Of a stretch of DNA of 6,122 nt, positions 1 to 5,983 are shown piece by piece; positions within the stretch are counted from its first letter, which is position 1, and the number at the start of each line of letters is the position of its first letter. The position numbers and the translations under genes were made by a program. This DNA is from DASRAJ01 sp039920305 (GTDB taxonomy: Bacteria; Bacteroidota; Bacteroidia; Chitinophagales; UBA10324). The notes below the pieces were generated by a model. It did not search any database and had not been told where the DNA came from. It worked only from the letters and a program-made list of their open reading frames with translations. The DNA lies in assembly GCA_039920305.1 (NCBI GenBank), contig JBDSEA010000217.1, positions 1 through 6,122 on the forward strand. The letters run 5' to 3'.

Positions 1-1455
1 CAGTATGAAAACTTCATTGCCGCAGGAACTATCAATGTAAGCAGGATGAATTACAGAAGCGCAGATTACCCGCTTACAACAATCAATAATTTGCTGCTCA
101 CATTCAATCCTCAAAATGTTTTGCTAAATCAGCTGGATGCACGGATGGGAAAAAGTGATTTTAAGGCAACCGGCAGCATCGACAATTTACTCGGCTATTA
201 TTTCAAAAAAGAATTGCTGAAGGGATCTTTCAACCTGAATTCATCCCTTGTCGATCTGAATGAGTTAATGAGCAGCTCTTCCGGACCATCAGACACTGCA
301 AAGCTATCAGTGATAGAGGTCCCATCGGATGTTGATCTTACCATGACCACTTCGATCGGAAAAGTACTTTACGAAAAGCTGATTTTCCAGAATATATCCG
401 GTAAGGTTTGGGTGCATGAGCAAAAGGTTGATCTCAGCGGCCTTTCATTCAATATCATTAATGGCAATGTAGTAATGAGTGGTACCTATTCGACCATTCT
501 GCCCGGAAAGCCTGCATTCAGCTATAATCTTTCACTGAACAATTTCGACATTCAGCAAACAGTAAAAACTTTTTCCACCGTGCAGCAATTTGCCCCGATT
601 GCGGAACGAAGCAGCGGAAGCTTTTCTTCTGACCTTATAGTAAACGGAGTAATGGATGCTCACATGCAACCAATTTTGAATTCCCTCAATGGAAAAGGGA
701 AGCTAATCACACAGAGCGTAACGCTCAGTAATTTTGAGCCGCTTAATAAATTCGCCGAGGCATTAAAGATGGATCAATACAAGAAACTCAATCTCGCCGA
801 TCTCAATCTGTCTTTTACATTTAAAGATGGCCGTGTAATCATGAGTCCGTTTACTGCCCGGTTAGCCGGAACAAATGCAACCATCAGCGGCTCAAGCGGG
901 CTTGATCAAACCATTGATTTTATAGTGAACCTTGCAATTCCAAAATCCACAATTCCGGCACCGGCAATTGGAACAATCACCAGTGGAATAGCCAGGGCAA
1001 ATAGTTTGATCGGGACTGATTTTCAATTGCCGGATCCGGTAAAAGTGAATATGCTTATTGGAGGTACCATACCGCACCCTACCATTAAAACAGATTTTTC
1101 CTCTCAGGGTAAAACGATTATTGAAACAATGAAGGAAGAAGTAAAGCAAGAGGTCAAACAACAGGGCAGAGAGCAGGCTGATAAGATTCTGGCGGATGCG
1201 CAAAAGCAATCACAGGCCATCCGTGATGCTGCCAAAGCGAGCGCTGATAAATTGAAAGCCGAAGGTTATGCGGCTGCGGATAAATTGGTTGCTCAGACTA
1301 CAAATCCTTTAGCAAAAATTGCTGCTCAGGAGGCAGCAAAAAAAGCTAAGAAAGAAACAGATAAAAGAGTACAGGAAATAATTGATGAGGGAAATAAAAA
1401 ATCACAGCTTGTGCTGGATGAGGCAAAGAAAAAATCGGATGAGTTGCTGAAGTAG
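1..1455 (+). CDS. AsmA-family protein, C-terminal part (5' end outside window)
   Basis: The reading frame is open from the first base, so this is the last 484 codons of a longer gene; the ATG at 46 is probably internal. Residues about 1-355 of the visible part are beta-rich, with alternating polar and hydrophobic strands. They include the typical AsmA C-terminal block: a GKGKL-like segment, then 'SNFEPLNKFAEALK', then a 'DGRVIMSPF' strand and 'GLDQTIDFIVNLAIP' (about residues 230-315). Residues about 376-484 are a charged Ala/Lys/Glu-rich helical or coiled-coil tail, common in Bacteroidota members. In this family an N-terminal membrane helix (not visible here) anchors a periplasmic beta-groove related to YhdP and TamB, linked to phospholipid transport and outer-membrane homeostasis. 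That role is known for relatives and only inferred here. The gene converges on the outer-membrane barrel gene with a 35-base gap and no clear terminator hairpin between them. Confidence 0.88.
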   Translation, partial: QYENFIAAGTINVSRMNYRSADYPLTTINNLLLTFNPQNVLLNQLDARMGKSDFKATGSIDNLLGYYFKKELLKGSFNLNSSLVDLNELMSSSSGPSDTAKLSVIEVPSDVDLTMTTSIGKVLYEKLIFQNISGKVWVHEQKVDLSGLSFNIINGNVVMSGTYSTILPGKPAFSYNLSLNNFDIQQTVKTFSTVQQFAPIAERSSGSFSSDLIVNGVMDAHMQPILNSLNGKGKLITQSVTLSNFEPLNKFAEALKMDQYKKLNLADLNLSFTFKDGRVIMSPFTARLAGTNATISGSSGLDQTIDFIVNLAIPKSTIPAPAIGTITSGIARANSLIGTDFQLPDPVKVNMLIGGTIPHPTIKTDFSSQGKTIIETMKEEVKQEVKQQGREQADKILADAQKQSQAIRDAAKASADKLKAEGYAAADKLVAQTTNPLAKIAAQEAAKKAKKETDKRVQEIIDEGNKKSQLVLDEAKKKSDELLK

Positions 1456-1490
1456 CGTGCACAATTGCTTTGCTTTTCTCAACCCAATCT

Positions 1491-2180
1491 TCAGAGTGTT
1501 GGCTTCCGCTTCGCTAAAGTGAATTGATATGCAAGCGAGAGTGATAAATTAATAAAGTGCAGCTTATCCGGATCATCTGTTGTAAAACCCATCAATGGTG
1601 TAAGATGATACTGCGAAGTAAGGACTAAATCAAAATTGGCTTTCACATACCCCAAAGTTGCTGATAAGCCAGCCTGAAATTTATCTCCGGTTATTTCCCG
1701 GGTAAATGATTCTGTAGTTACATCAGTTACTATGTAATTCAAATCGAGAGTGTAATTTATGATTTCATTGCGCCGTTGTGTGAGCTGCCAGGCAAAAAAC
1801 ACTCCTGCGCCTGTATGAAGGCCGGAAGAAAATTTTCGTCCGATAGAAACAGGCGCTTCGATATATCCGAAAATTAAATGCTCATAAATAAGAGCAGGTA
1901 TTTCCAGATTATTTATGGTGTAGGGTGCAGTGAAATGGTATTTATAACTTTTGGTTGTTGCAATGAGTCCGGGATCGATAAAATACTTTTTCCCAATTGG
2001 AATAATTGCCTTCCCTCCACCGGCCCAGCCGTAATCATGATCAAAGTTGGCATATCCCGGTCCACCCGCTATACCGGAAAAATTAATAGCTATCACCGGT
2101 TGAATAGAAATTTGGGCTTTCAACTGTGGCGCCATGAAAATAAAGCCGCTAAAGATCAGAATAGAGGTGCAGGTCTTCAT
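1491..2180 (-). CDS. PorT-like outer-membrane beta-barrel protein
   Basis: This is a 229-residue protein. It begins with a signal peptide (hydrophobic core about residues 5-17) and a probable signal peptidase I site after 'LKA' at residue 22. The mature part has alternating amphipathic strands rich in Gly and aromatic residues, including 'FGYIEAPVSIG' and 'GLHTGAGVFFAWQL', which match the pattern of the Bacteroidota OMP_b-brl_2/PorT-like family (an 8- to 10-stranded barrel by family expectation). I chose the ATG at 2178-2180; an in-frame TTG directly upstream (2181-2183) would add only one residue and is less likely. The last aromatic-ended strand, 'LSLAYQF', is followed by a basic nine-residue tail instead of ending the protein, which is mildly unusual for a barrel. 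No partner gene points to a substrate, and the function is unknown. It is transcribed divergently from the patatin gene. Confidence 0.82.
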   Translation of the reverse strand: MKTCTSILIFSGFIFMAPQLKAQISIQPVIAINFSGIAGGPGYANFDHDYGWAGGGKAIIPIGKKYFIDPGLIATTKSYKYHFTAPYTINNLEIPALIYEHLIFGYIEAPVSIGRKFSSGLHTGAGVFFAWQLTQRRNEIINYTLDLNYIVTDVTTESFTREITGDKFQAGLSATLGYVKANFDLVLTSQYHLTPLMGFTTDDPDKLHFINLSLSLAYQFTLAKRKPTL

Positions 2181-2233
2181 CAATGGTTATTGATTAAAAA
2201 CGAAGTGAGTAATTAATTAGTGTACTATTCAGC

Positions 2234-2241
2234 TATTTTGC
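2234..2241 (+). promoter_or_regulatory. Possible -7 promoter box for the patatin-like gene
   Basis: TATTTTGC lies 34 bases before the patatin start codon, inside the 95-base divergent spacer. It resembles the Bacteroidota -7 consensus TAnnTTTG but is one base short. A second partial match, TTAATTTG, lies at 2254-2261. I see no TTG at the usual -33 distance for either, so this is a weak call. No counterpart is evident on the minus strand for the barrel gene. Confidence 0.25.
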
Positions 2242-2275
2242 ATTGCAACCCTTTTAATTTGCCTGGTCAGACCGA

Positions 2276-4537
2276 ATGAAACTGCTGCAAAATATCTTCT
2301 ATTCATTCCCTGTTCAGCTGATACTGCTGCACCTGCGGAAATTTTTATTCATGCTGGTGCCCTGGGTGATCCTGGTATTGATAGTAACAGGAAATTTGTT
2401 CGCCAAATATGGATGGCGTTATCTCTTCCTTGACCCGGAATATTTCAGCAAAGTGAGTTTCATCAGCTTTTTTATCGTGGGTATAGGCCTTGGAGGATTT
2501 ATTTTTGTTTGGAATATTACAAGCTACATACTCAATAGCTTTCGCTTTCCTTTTCTTGCCGCATTTGAAAGCCCCTTCCTCCGATATTCTATCAACAATG
2601 CATTCATCCCCCTTGGCTTTCTGGTTGTTTATTTTATATCGCTTATTAAATTCCAATATTATGCTGAACTGAAATCACTCTCTGAAGTTCTTTCTTACCA
2701 GCTGGCACTGATAGGAGGGATGATGCTGATTCTGGCAGTAACAACCTTCCCGCCGCTCAACATTCACATTGGTGCGTTTTCCCAGCGCAGAAAGAACAAA
2801 AAGCCGGCAACACGGCCGCGGTTGTTCCGGTTACGGTTATTTGCAGGAAAAGAAACAGCCATGTTCGCACATGAACTGCGGGTTGATTATGTCCTTGTGC
2901 ATCCTTTTCGTGCACGACCGGTACGCGAGGTGAACCATTACCCCACACATGAGCTGATGAAGGTTTTTCGTCACCATCACAAAAATGCGCTCTTTATTGA
3001 ACTTGCTGCCCTGCTGCTCATAATTGCCCTGGGGTTTTTAATGGAAGTTCCATTGTTCCAGATCCCTGCTGCGGCAAGCATGTTGCTCATGCTTTCTATA
3101 TTGCTTGCCCCCTTTGGGGCGCTCTCATTCTGGCTCAAGTCATGGGCTGTTACTGCATTCATAGTGGGGTTTATTCTCTTTAACCTTGCTTCAAAAATAA
3201 ATTTCATATCACATGATAGCCGTGCCTACGGATGGAATTACAAACTGCGTACAGGTTACACCCTTGCAAATATTGAAAGCATTGTAACGCCCGCTCAAAT
3301 TGACAGAGATACAAAAACAGGTCTGGAAATGCTTGACCACTGGAAGAAAAAAGTTTCTGTGTATTATCAGCCATTACAGAAGCCTCCTATCATCATTGTG
3401 AACGCAAGCGGTGGCGGATTGAAGGCATCTCTGTGGGCTTTCCGGCTCATGCAAATAGCTGACAGTGCTACGGATAACCGCTTCTTCGATCACGTTGAAT
3501 TTATCAGTGGCGCTTCAGGTGGTATGATGGGTGAGGCATATTACCGGGAACTCTATCTCCATAAAGAACTCGGTGACAGTATTGATCTGCAGAGTGAAAA
3601 ATACATTACTAATATTTCGAAGGATATTCTCAATGCTGTTTCGCTTACCTATGTGGTGAATGATCTTTTATTTCCCTGGCAGCGGCTGTATGTTTCAGAA
3701 CCGGCACAGCCTGGCAATAGCATATCTTACCGAAAAGACCGCGGTTATGAGTTTGAGCGTCGCCTGAATCAGAATACAGGCTATATAATGAATAAAAGAG
3801 TTAAGGAATATGCTTTCGAAGAGCATCAAGCTCTATCGCCGATGCTGGTGCTTTCTTCAACAATAATTGCCGATGGAAGAAGACTGCTGATTTCCTCGCA
3901 GCCTGTTTCCTACCTTTCAGCGCCCGCAGATCGCTCACGTTCTGACAATCCTTTGAAAGTTGATGGGATAGATGCAAATTTATTTTTTCAAAAGCAAGGC
4001 GGGGCAAATCTTCTGTATACAAGCGCAATCAGGATGAATGCAACATTTCCTTACATCATGCCAAATGTTTATTTGCCAACCAATCCGTCTGCACAGTGCA
4101 TGGATGCAGGTATGCGCGATAATTATGGCGCAGAACCGGCCATTCGTTTTCTATATACATTCAGAGACTGGATTAATAAAAATTGCTCACGCGTGATCGT
4201 CATCCAGGCTCGCGGTGATTATGAGAAGAATTATGAGCCGTTTGTGGAGCCGCATCCATCTATGATTCATAAATTTCTTGATCCGCTTAACAGCCTGTAT
4301 TACAACTGGAGCGATTACCACGATTATACAGGGGATGAAGAATTCAGCATGGCAAAGAGCTGGCTTAAAATAGATCTGAATTTATTTTCGTTTGAGTATA
4401 AACCTGAGAAGAAGGATGAGATCGCGTCCATGAGCTTACACCTGACCACGCGTGAAAGGCGAAATATTCTTGCCACCATGGAAGATTCCGTGAACCGAAA
4501 TAAACTGAATCAGTTAAAGGTGCTGCTTTATCAATAA
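2276..4537 (+). CDS. Membrane-anchored patatin-like phospholipase
   Basis: This 753-residue protein has an N-terminal half with about seven hydrophobic helices (roughly residues 21-43, 60-84, 108-127, 139-158, 238-257, 263-283, 287-305). A basic soluble loop (about 168-236) separates helices 4 and 5. The C-terminal half is a patatin hydrolase domain. Its oxyanion-hole glycines are in 'NASGGGLKA' (376-384). The GxSxG elbow is 'GASGG' (412-416), with Ser414 as likely nucleophile. The dyad aspartate is in 'MDAGMRDNYG' (609-618), Asp610. Patatins usually have DGG or DGA here, so DAG is a variant. By family, the reaction is hydrolysis of acyl ester bonds in membrane lipids with a Ser-Asp dyad; the substrate is unknown. 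The start is fixed by an in-frame stop at 2255-2257 with no other ATG before 2276. There is no Shine-Dalgarno sequence, as is normal in this phylum. The gene appears to be monocistronic, with a hairpin 43 bases past its stop. Confidence 0.9.
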   Translation: MKLLQNIFYSFPVQLILLHLRKFLFMLVPWVILVLIVTGNLFAKYGWRYLFLDPEYFSKVSFISFFIVGIGLGGFIFVWNITSYILNSFRFPFLAAFESPFLRYSINNAFIPLGFLVVYFISLIKFQYYAELKSLSEVLSYQLALIGGMMLILAVTTFPPLNIHIGAFSQRRKNKKPATRPRLFRLRLFAGKETAMFAHELRVDYVLVHPFRARPVREVNHYPTHELMKVFRHHHKNALFIELAALLLIIALGFLMEVPLFQIPAAASMLLMLSILLAPFGALSFWLKSWAVTAFIVGFILFNLASKINFISHDSRAYGWNYKLRTGYTLANIESIVTPAQIDRDTKTGLEMLDHWKKKVSVYYQPLQKPPIIIVNASGGGLKASLWAFRLMQIADSATDNRFFDHVEFISGASGGMMGEAYYRELYLHKELGDSIDLQSEKYITNISKDILNAVSLTYVVNDLLFPWQRLYVSEPAQPGNSISYRKDRGYEFERRLNQNTGYIMNKRVKEYAFEEHQALSPMLVLSSTIIADGRRLLISSQPVSYLSAPADRSRSDNPLKVDGIDANLFFQKQGGANLLYTSAIRMNATFPYIMPNVYLPTNPSAQCMDAGMRDNYGAEPAIRFLYTFRDWINKNCSRVIVIQARGDYEKNYEPFVEPHPSMIHKFLDPLNSLYYNWSDYHDYTGDEEFSMAKSWLKIDLNLFSFEYKPEKKDEIASMSLHLTTRERRNILATMEDSVNRNKLNQLKVLLYQ

Positions 4538-4580
4538 TAAGGTCTGCTTGTGAGTCAGTTCATTTAAAAATATCACAAAA

Positions 4581-4610
4581 AAACCCTGACCTTTTTTCAG
4601 ATCAGGGTTT
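4581..4610 (+). terminator. Intrinsic terminator-like hairpin after the patatin gene
   Basis: AAACCCTGA (4581-4589) pairs perfectly with TCAGGGTTT (4602-4610), giving a 9-bp stem around a 12-base loop that contains six Ts. It sits 43 bases after the patatin stop codon. On the plus strand only the three Ts inside the stem follow the GGG. The longer U tract (from the A7 run at 4577-4583) would be on the minus-strand transcript. The hairpin may act in both directions, although no minus-strand gene lies to its right in the window. Confidence 0.65.
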
Positions 4611-4627
4611 GATATAAATCTGTTAAC

Positions 4628-4684
4628 GATGGTACTTTCGTCCGGGTTACGGGGATGCAGTACCATCAGTCGCGGGTGCCCGGA
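4628..4684. other. GC-rich element able to form an H-type pseudoknot
   Basis: GATGGTACT (4628-4636) is perfectly complementary to AGTACCATC (4659-4667), a 9-bp stem with a 22-base loop. Within that loop TCCGGG (4641-4646) is complementary to CCCGGA (4679-4684) downstream of the stem, and a G-U pair (4647/4678) can extend it. The two stems interleave, which defines an H-type pseudoknot with connecting segments of 4, 12 and 11 bases. The segment is clearly more GC-rich than the AT-rich bases on both sides. It ends 52 bases before the DUF1772 start codon and begins 17 bases after the terminator hairpin. It does not match any riboswitch or ribozyme consensus I can recall. It could be a cis-regulatory leader, a small RNA, or an intergenic repeat. 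The symmetry means either strand could fold this way. Confidence 0.4.
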
Positions 4685-4736
4685 AGCTTAATTTTCTTAA
4701 TTATTTAACCATGCTGAAATCAATAATTTTAATGCA

Positions 4737-5225
4737 ATGACAACTTACCATTTAATTCAAGTAGTCACAGTAGTTTTAACAGGTTTAATTGCCGGGTTAT
4801 TATATGGCTACGATTGTTCAGTCATCCGCGGGCTGGGTCATTTACCGGATAAGGAGTATCTGAAAGCATTCCAATCTATTAATAGAGCCATTGTCAATCC
4901 CTGTTTCTTAATCAGTTTTATTGGCAGTTTATTCATGCTGCCCATAGCAAGCTGGCTAAATTTTCATCAAGCACCTCCGTTCACATTCTATGTATTGCTT
5001 TCAGCGGCGATCGTGTATACTATCGGGGTTTTTGGTATTACCATCCTTGGAAATGTGCCCCTGAACAATCTCTTAGAAGATTTTGATATATCTGCCGCTC
5101 CGGCAGAAATGGCTCAGGCGATGCGGCAAAAATTTGAAGCACGATGGAATGTGTTTCATCACGTAAGGACTTATGCGGCAATGGTATCTTTTCTTCTCTC
5201 AGTTATCGCATTGGTCAAAAAGTAA
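4737..5225 (+). CDS. DUF1772 (anthrone-oxygenase-like) integral membrane protein
   Basis: This 162-residue protein has four membrane helices (about residues 5-25, 54-75, 83-107, 142-160). It carries the features typical of DUF1772: a first helix leading into 'LPDKEYLKAFQSINRAIVNP' (36-55), 'GNVPLNN' (105-111) after helix 3, and 'RWNVFHHVRT' (136-145) just before helix 4. The Pfam family is named for fungal anthrone oxygenases, but bacterial members are mostly uncharacterised and catalysis should not be assumed. Length is normal for the family. An in-frame stop at 4698-4700 and the lack of another in-frame ATG fix the start. There is no Shine-Dalgarno sequence; a nine-codon ORF (4711-4740) overlaps the start as ATGA. 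The gene is probably transcribed alone, since a terminator-like hairpin lies upstream and 72 bases separate it from the next gene. Confidence 0.82.
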   Translation: MTTYHLIQVVTVVLTGLIAGLLYGYDCSVIRGLGHLPDKEYLKAFQSINRAIVNPCFLISFIGSLFMLPIASWLNFHQAPPFTFYVLLSAAIVYTIGVFGITILGNVPLNNLLEDFDISAAPAEMAQAMRQKFEARWNVFHHVRTYAAMVSFLLSVIALVKK

Positions 5226-5279
5226 TGAACGAGTGAGGCAGGGAATTTTTCCTCTTTTAATACCGAAGGTTTTTTGAGT

Positions 5280-5287
5280 TATTTTGC
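5280..5287 (+). promoter_or_regulatory. Possible -7 promoter box (TATTTTGC)
   Basis: This is the same TATTTTGC word as the one found upstream of the patatin gene, here only ten bases before the chosen ATG at 5298. If used, the transcript would start almost at the ribosome-binding sequence, giving a very short leader. No -33 TTG is visible at the expected distance, so it may be chance. Confidence 0.2.
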
Positions 5288-5291
5288 AGGA
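5288..5291 (+). promoter_or_regulatory. Shine-Dalgarno-like AGGA that decides the start
   Basis: AGGA lies six bases before the ATG at 5298 and supports that start over the in-frame TTG at 5274, which would add eight residues. It is the only convincing ribosome-binding sequence among the genes in this window. Confidence 0.45.
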
Positions 5292-5297
5292 AAAATT

Positions 5298-5675
5298 ATG
5301 ACAGTAAAAAATAAAAAACAGTTCGGTGTGTGGATGGATACACATCATGCTTCAATAGTCGGCAGAACAGGTGATGATGTACAGGCTTTTGTGTTGTTGG
5401 GCCATGTTAAAAATCAAGGTCCCGGCAGCAACTCCAATGAAAACGCAGCCAATAACTTAGAGCAGGCATTAATGCATAAGTTTTTCAAGCAGATCTCATC
5501 ATACATGCAAAATGCTGAAGAGGTACATGTAACAGGTACCGGTACGGTTCAGGAGCAGTTCAAAAAATACATGGCTGAAACCCCGCAGTTTAAGAATACG
5601 GTGGTTCAGGAAAGCACCTCGAATAAAATGAGTGATGAAAGACTGATGGAGTTTATTAATCAGAAATTTTCATGA
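5298..5675 (+). CDS. Small eRF1-domain-3-like ('translational machinery') protein
   Basis: This 125-residue soluble protein has no signal peptide or membrane segment. The order of elements is: a first strand 'FGVWMDTHHA' (9-18) with Asp14 and His16-His17; a Gly/Ser/Asn-rich loop (about 38-52); a long helix (about 53-71); a strand with glycine turn 'EVHVTGTG' (75-82); a helix 'QEQFKKYMAE' (85-94); a strand with 'VVQEST' (102-107); and a final 'MSDERLMEFINQKF' helix (111-124). This resembles short bacterial proteins annotated as 'translational machinery protein', which are related to domain 3 of archaeal/eukaryotic release factor eRF1 and Pelota and to the baeRF/host-attachment group. It lacks the NIKS and GGQ domains of a true release factor, so peptide release is not expected. 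Ribosome association or a stress role is inference only. The assignment rests on remembered family resemblance. Confidence 0.6.
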   Translation: MTVKNKKQFGVWMDTHHASIVGRTGDDVQAFVLLGHVKNQGPGSNSNENAANNLEQALMHKFFKQISSYMQNAEEVHVTGTGTVQEQFKKYMAETPQFKNTVVQESTSNKMSDERLMEFINQKFS

Positions 5676-5983
5676 CTTTAGATTTACTACAGGTAAACCA
5701 GAATCAGCGCTGCATAACGAGTTTAGTAGTTTCCACCTTATCCTTTGAATGCAGCATTACCATACCGGATGGTCATACAAACGGTTCAAGCGGGATAGCA
5801 CCTTAACAAACGGTGGGTTGCCTGGCTATTGTGTCATCATCACAGCCGAAAGCACGGGGCAGTTTTCCTGAGGCTCTGACGGATCACAAACGCCTTCACA
5901 GTTTTTCATCCCGTTTAAAAGCAGGGACTTTAAATTAATCATCAGGTATAGGCGTTTAAGTCGCAATAGATTAGTTTTGCCAA
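5676..5983. other. 308-base stretch without a convincing gene, upstream of the transposase
   Basis: No recognisable gene or RNA was found. The longest small ORF noticed (5749-5871, +, 40 residues) has no family resemblance. Small structures are present: a 5-bp inverted repeat ACCAT/ATGGT (5759-5773), and two copies of CAAACGGT at 5778-5785 and 5807-5814. There is also a loose direct repeat between 5674-5696 and 5926-5948 (GACTTTA..ATT....CAGGTA). The left terminal inverted repeat of the insertion sequence should lie in the right part of this stretch, but it cannot be placed without the other end of the element. The left part is probably the ordinary 3' flank of the preceding gene. Confidence 0.5.
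5972..5979 (+). promoter_or_regulatory. Candidate -7 promoter box for the transposase (TAGTTTTG)
   Basis: TAGTTTTG is a full match to the Bacteroidota -7 consensus TAnnTTTG and ends four bases before the transposase ATG. With the usual distance to the start point, the mRNA would begin at or next to the ATG, giving a leaderless or nearly leaderless message. No clear -33 TTG is seen, so the call is tentative. Confidence 0.3.

Noticed and set aside
892..1209. 105-codon minus-strand frame inside the AsmA gene
   Set aside because: It lies wholly opposite a well-supported coding frame, shows no domain pattern and is rich in Cys/Arg/Asn in the way of a shadow frame.
1878..2216. 112-codon plus-strand frame over the barrel gene
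   Set aside because: It is antisense to a protein with a clear signal peptide and barrel pattern, and its own translation has no recognisable features.
2345..4028. Several frames of 60-103 codons inside the patatin gene (2345-2656 -, 2490-2672 +, 2757-2948 -, 2977-3207 -, 3801-4028 -)
   Set aside because: All overlap the continuous 753-codon patatin frame, and none shows a family pattern or a plausible start context.
4620..4690. Hammerhead ribozyme on the minus strand (CTGATGG ... CGAAA words)
   Set aside because: The core should read CTGANGA and the segment between it and GAAA should form a closed stem II; neither condition is met, and the words fall inside the other stems.
4630..4692. 20-residue ORF (MVLSSGLRGC...) across the pseudoknot element
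   Set aside because: Its codons coincide with the palindromic stems, so the base pairing explains the sequence better; there is no ribosome-binding sequence or similarity to a known peptide.
5235..5258. Weak hairpin GGAA-TTT-TTCC followed by TCTTTT after the DUF1772 gene
   Set aside because: Only four base pairs with a three-base loop; too weak to call a terminator.
5778..5814. Two copies of CAAACGGT 29 bases apart
   Set aside because: Eight bases, two copies only, no further spacing pattern; not enough for an iteron or CRISPR-like repeat.
5749..5871. 40-residue ORF (MQHYHTGWSYK...) in the non-coding stretch
   Set aside because: It is short, with no Shine-Dalgarno sequence and no recognisable motif; frames of this length are expected by chance.
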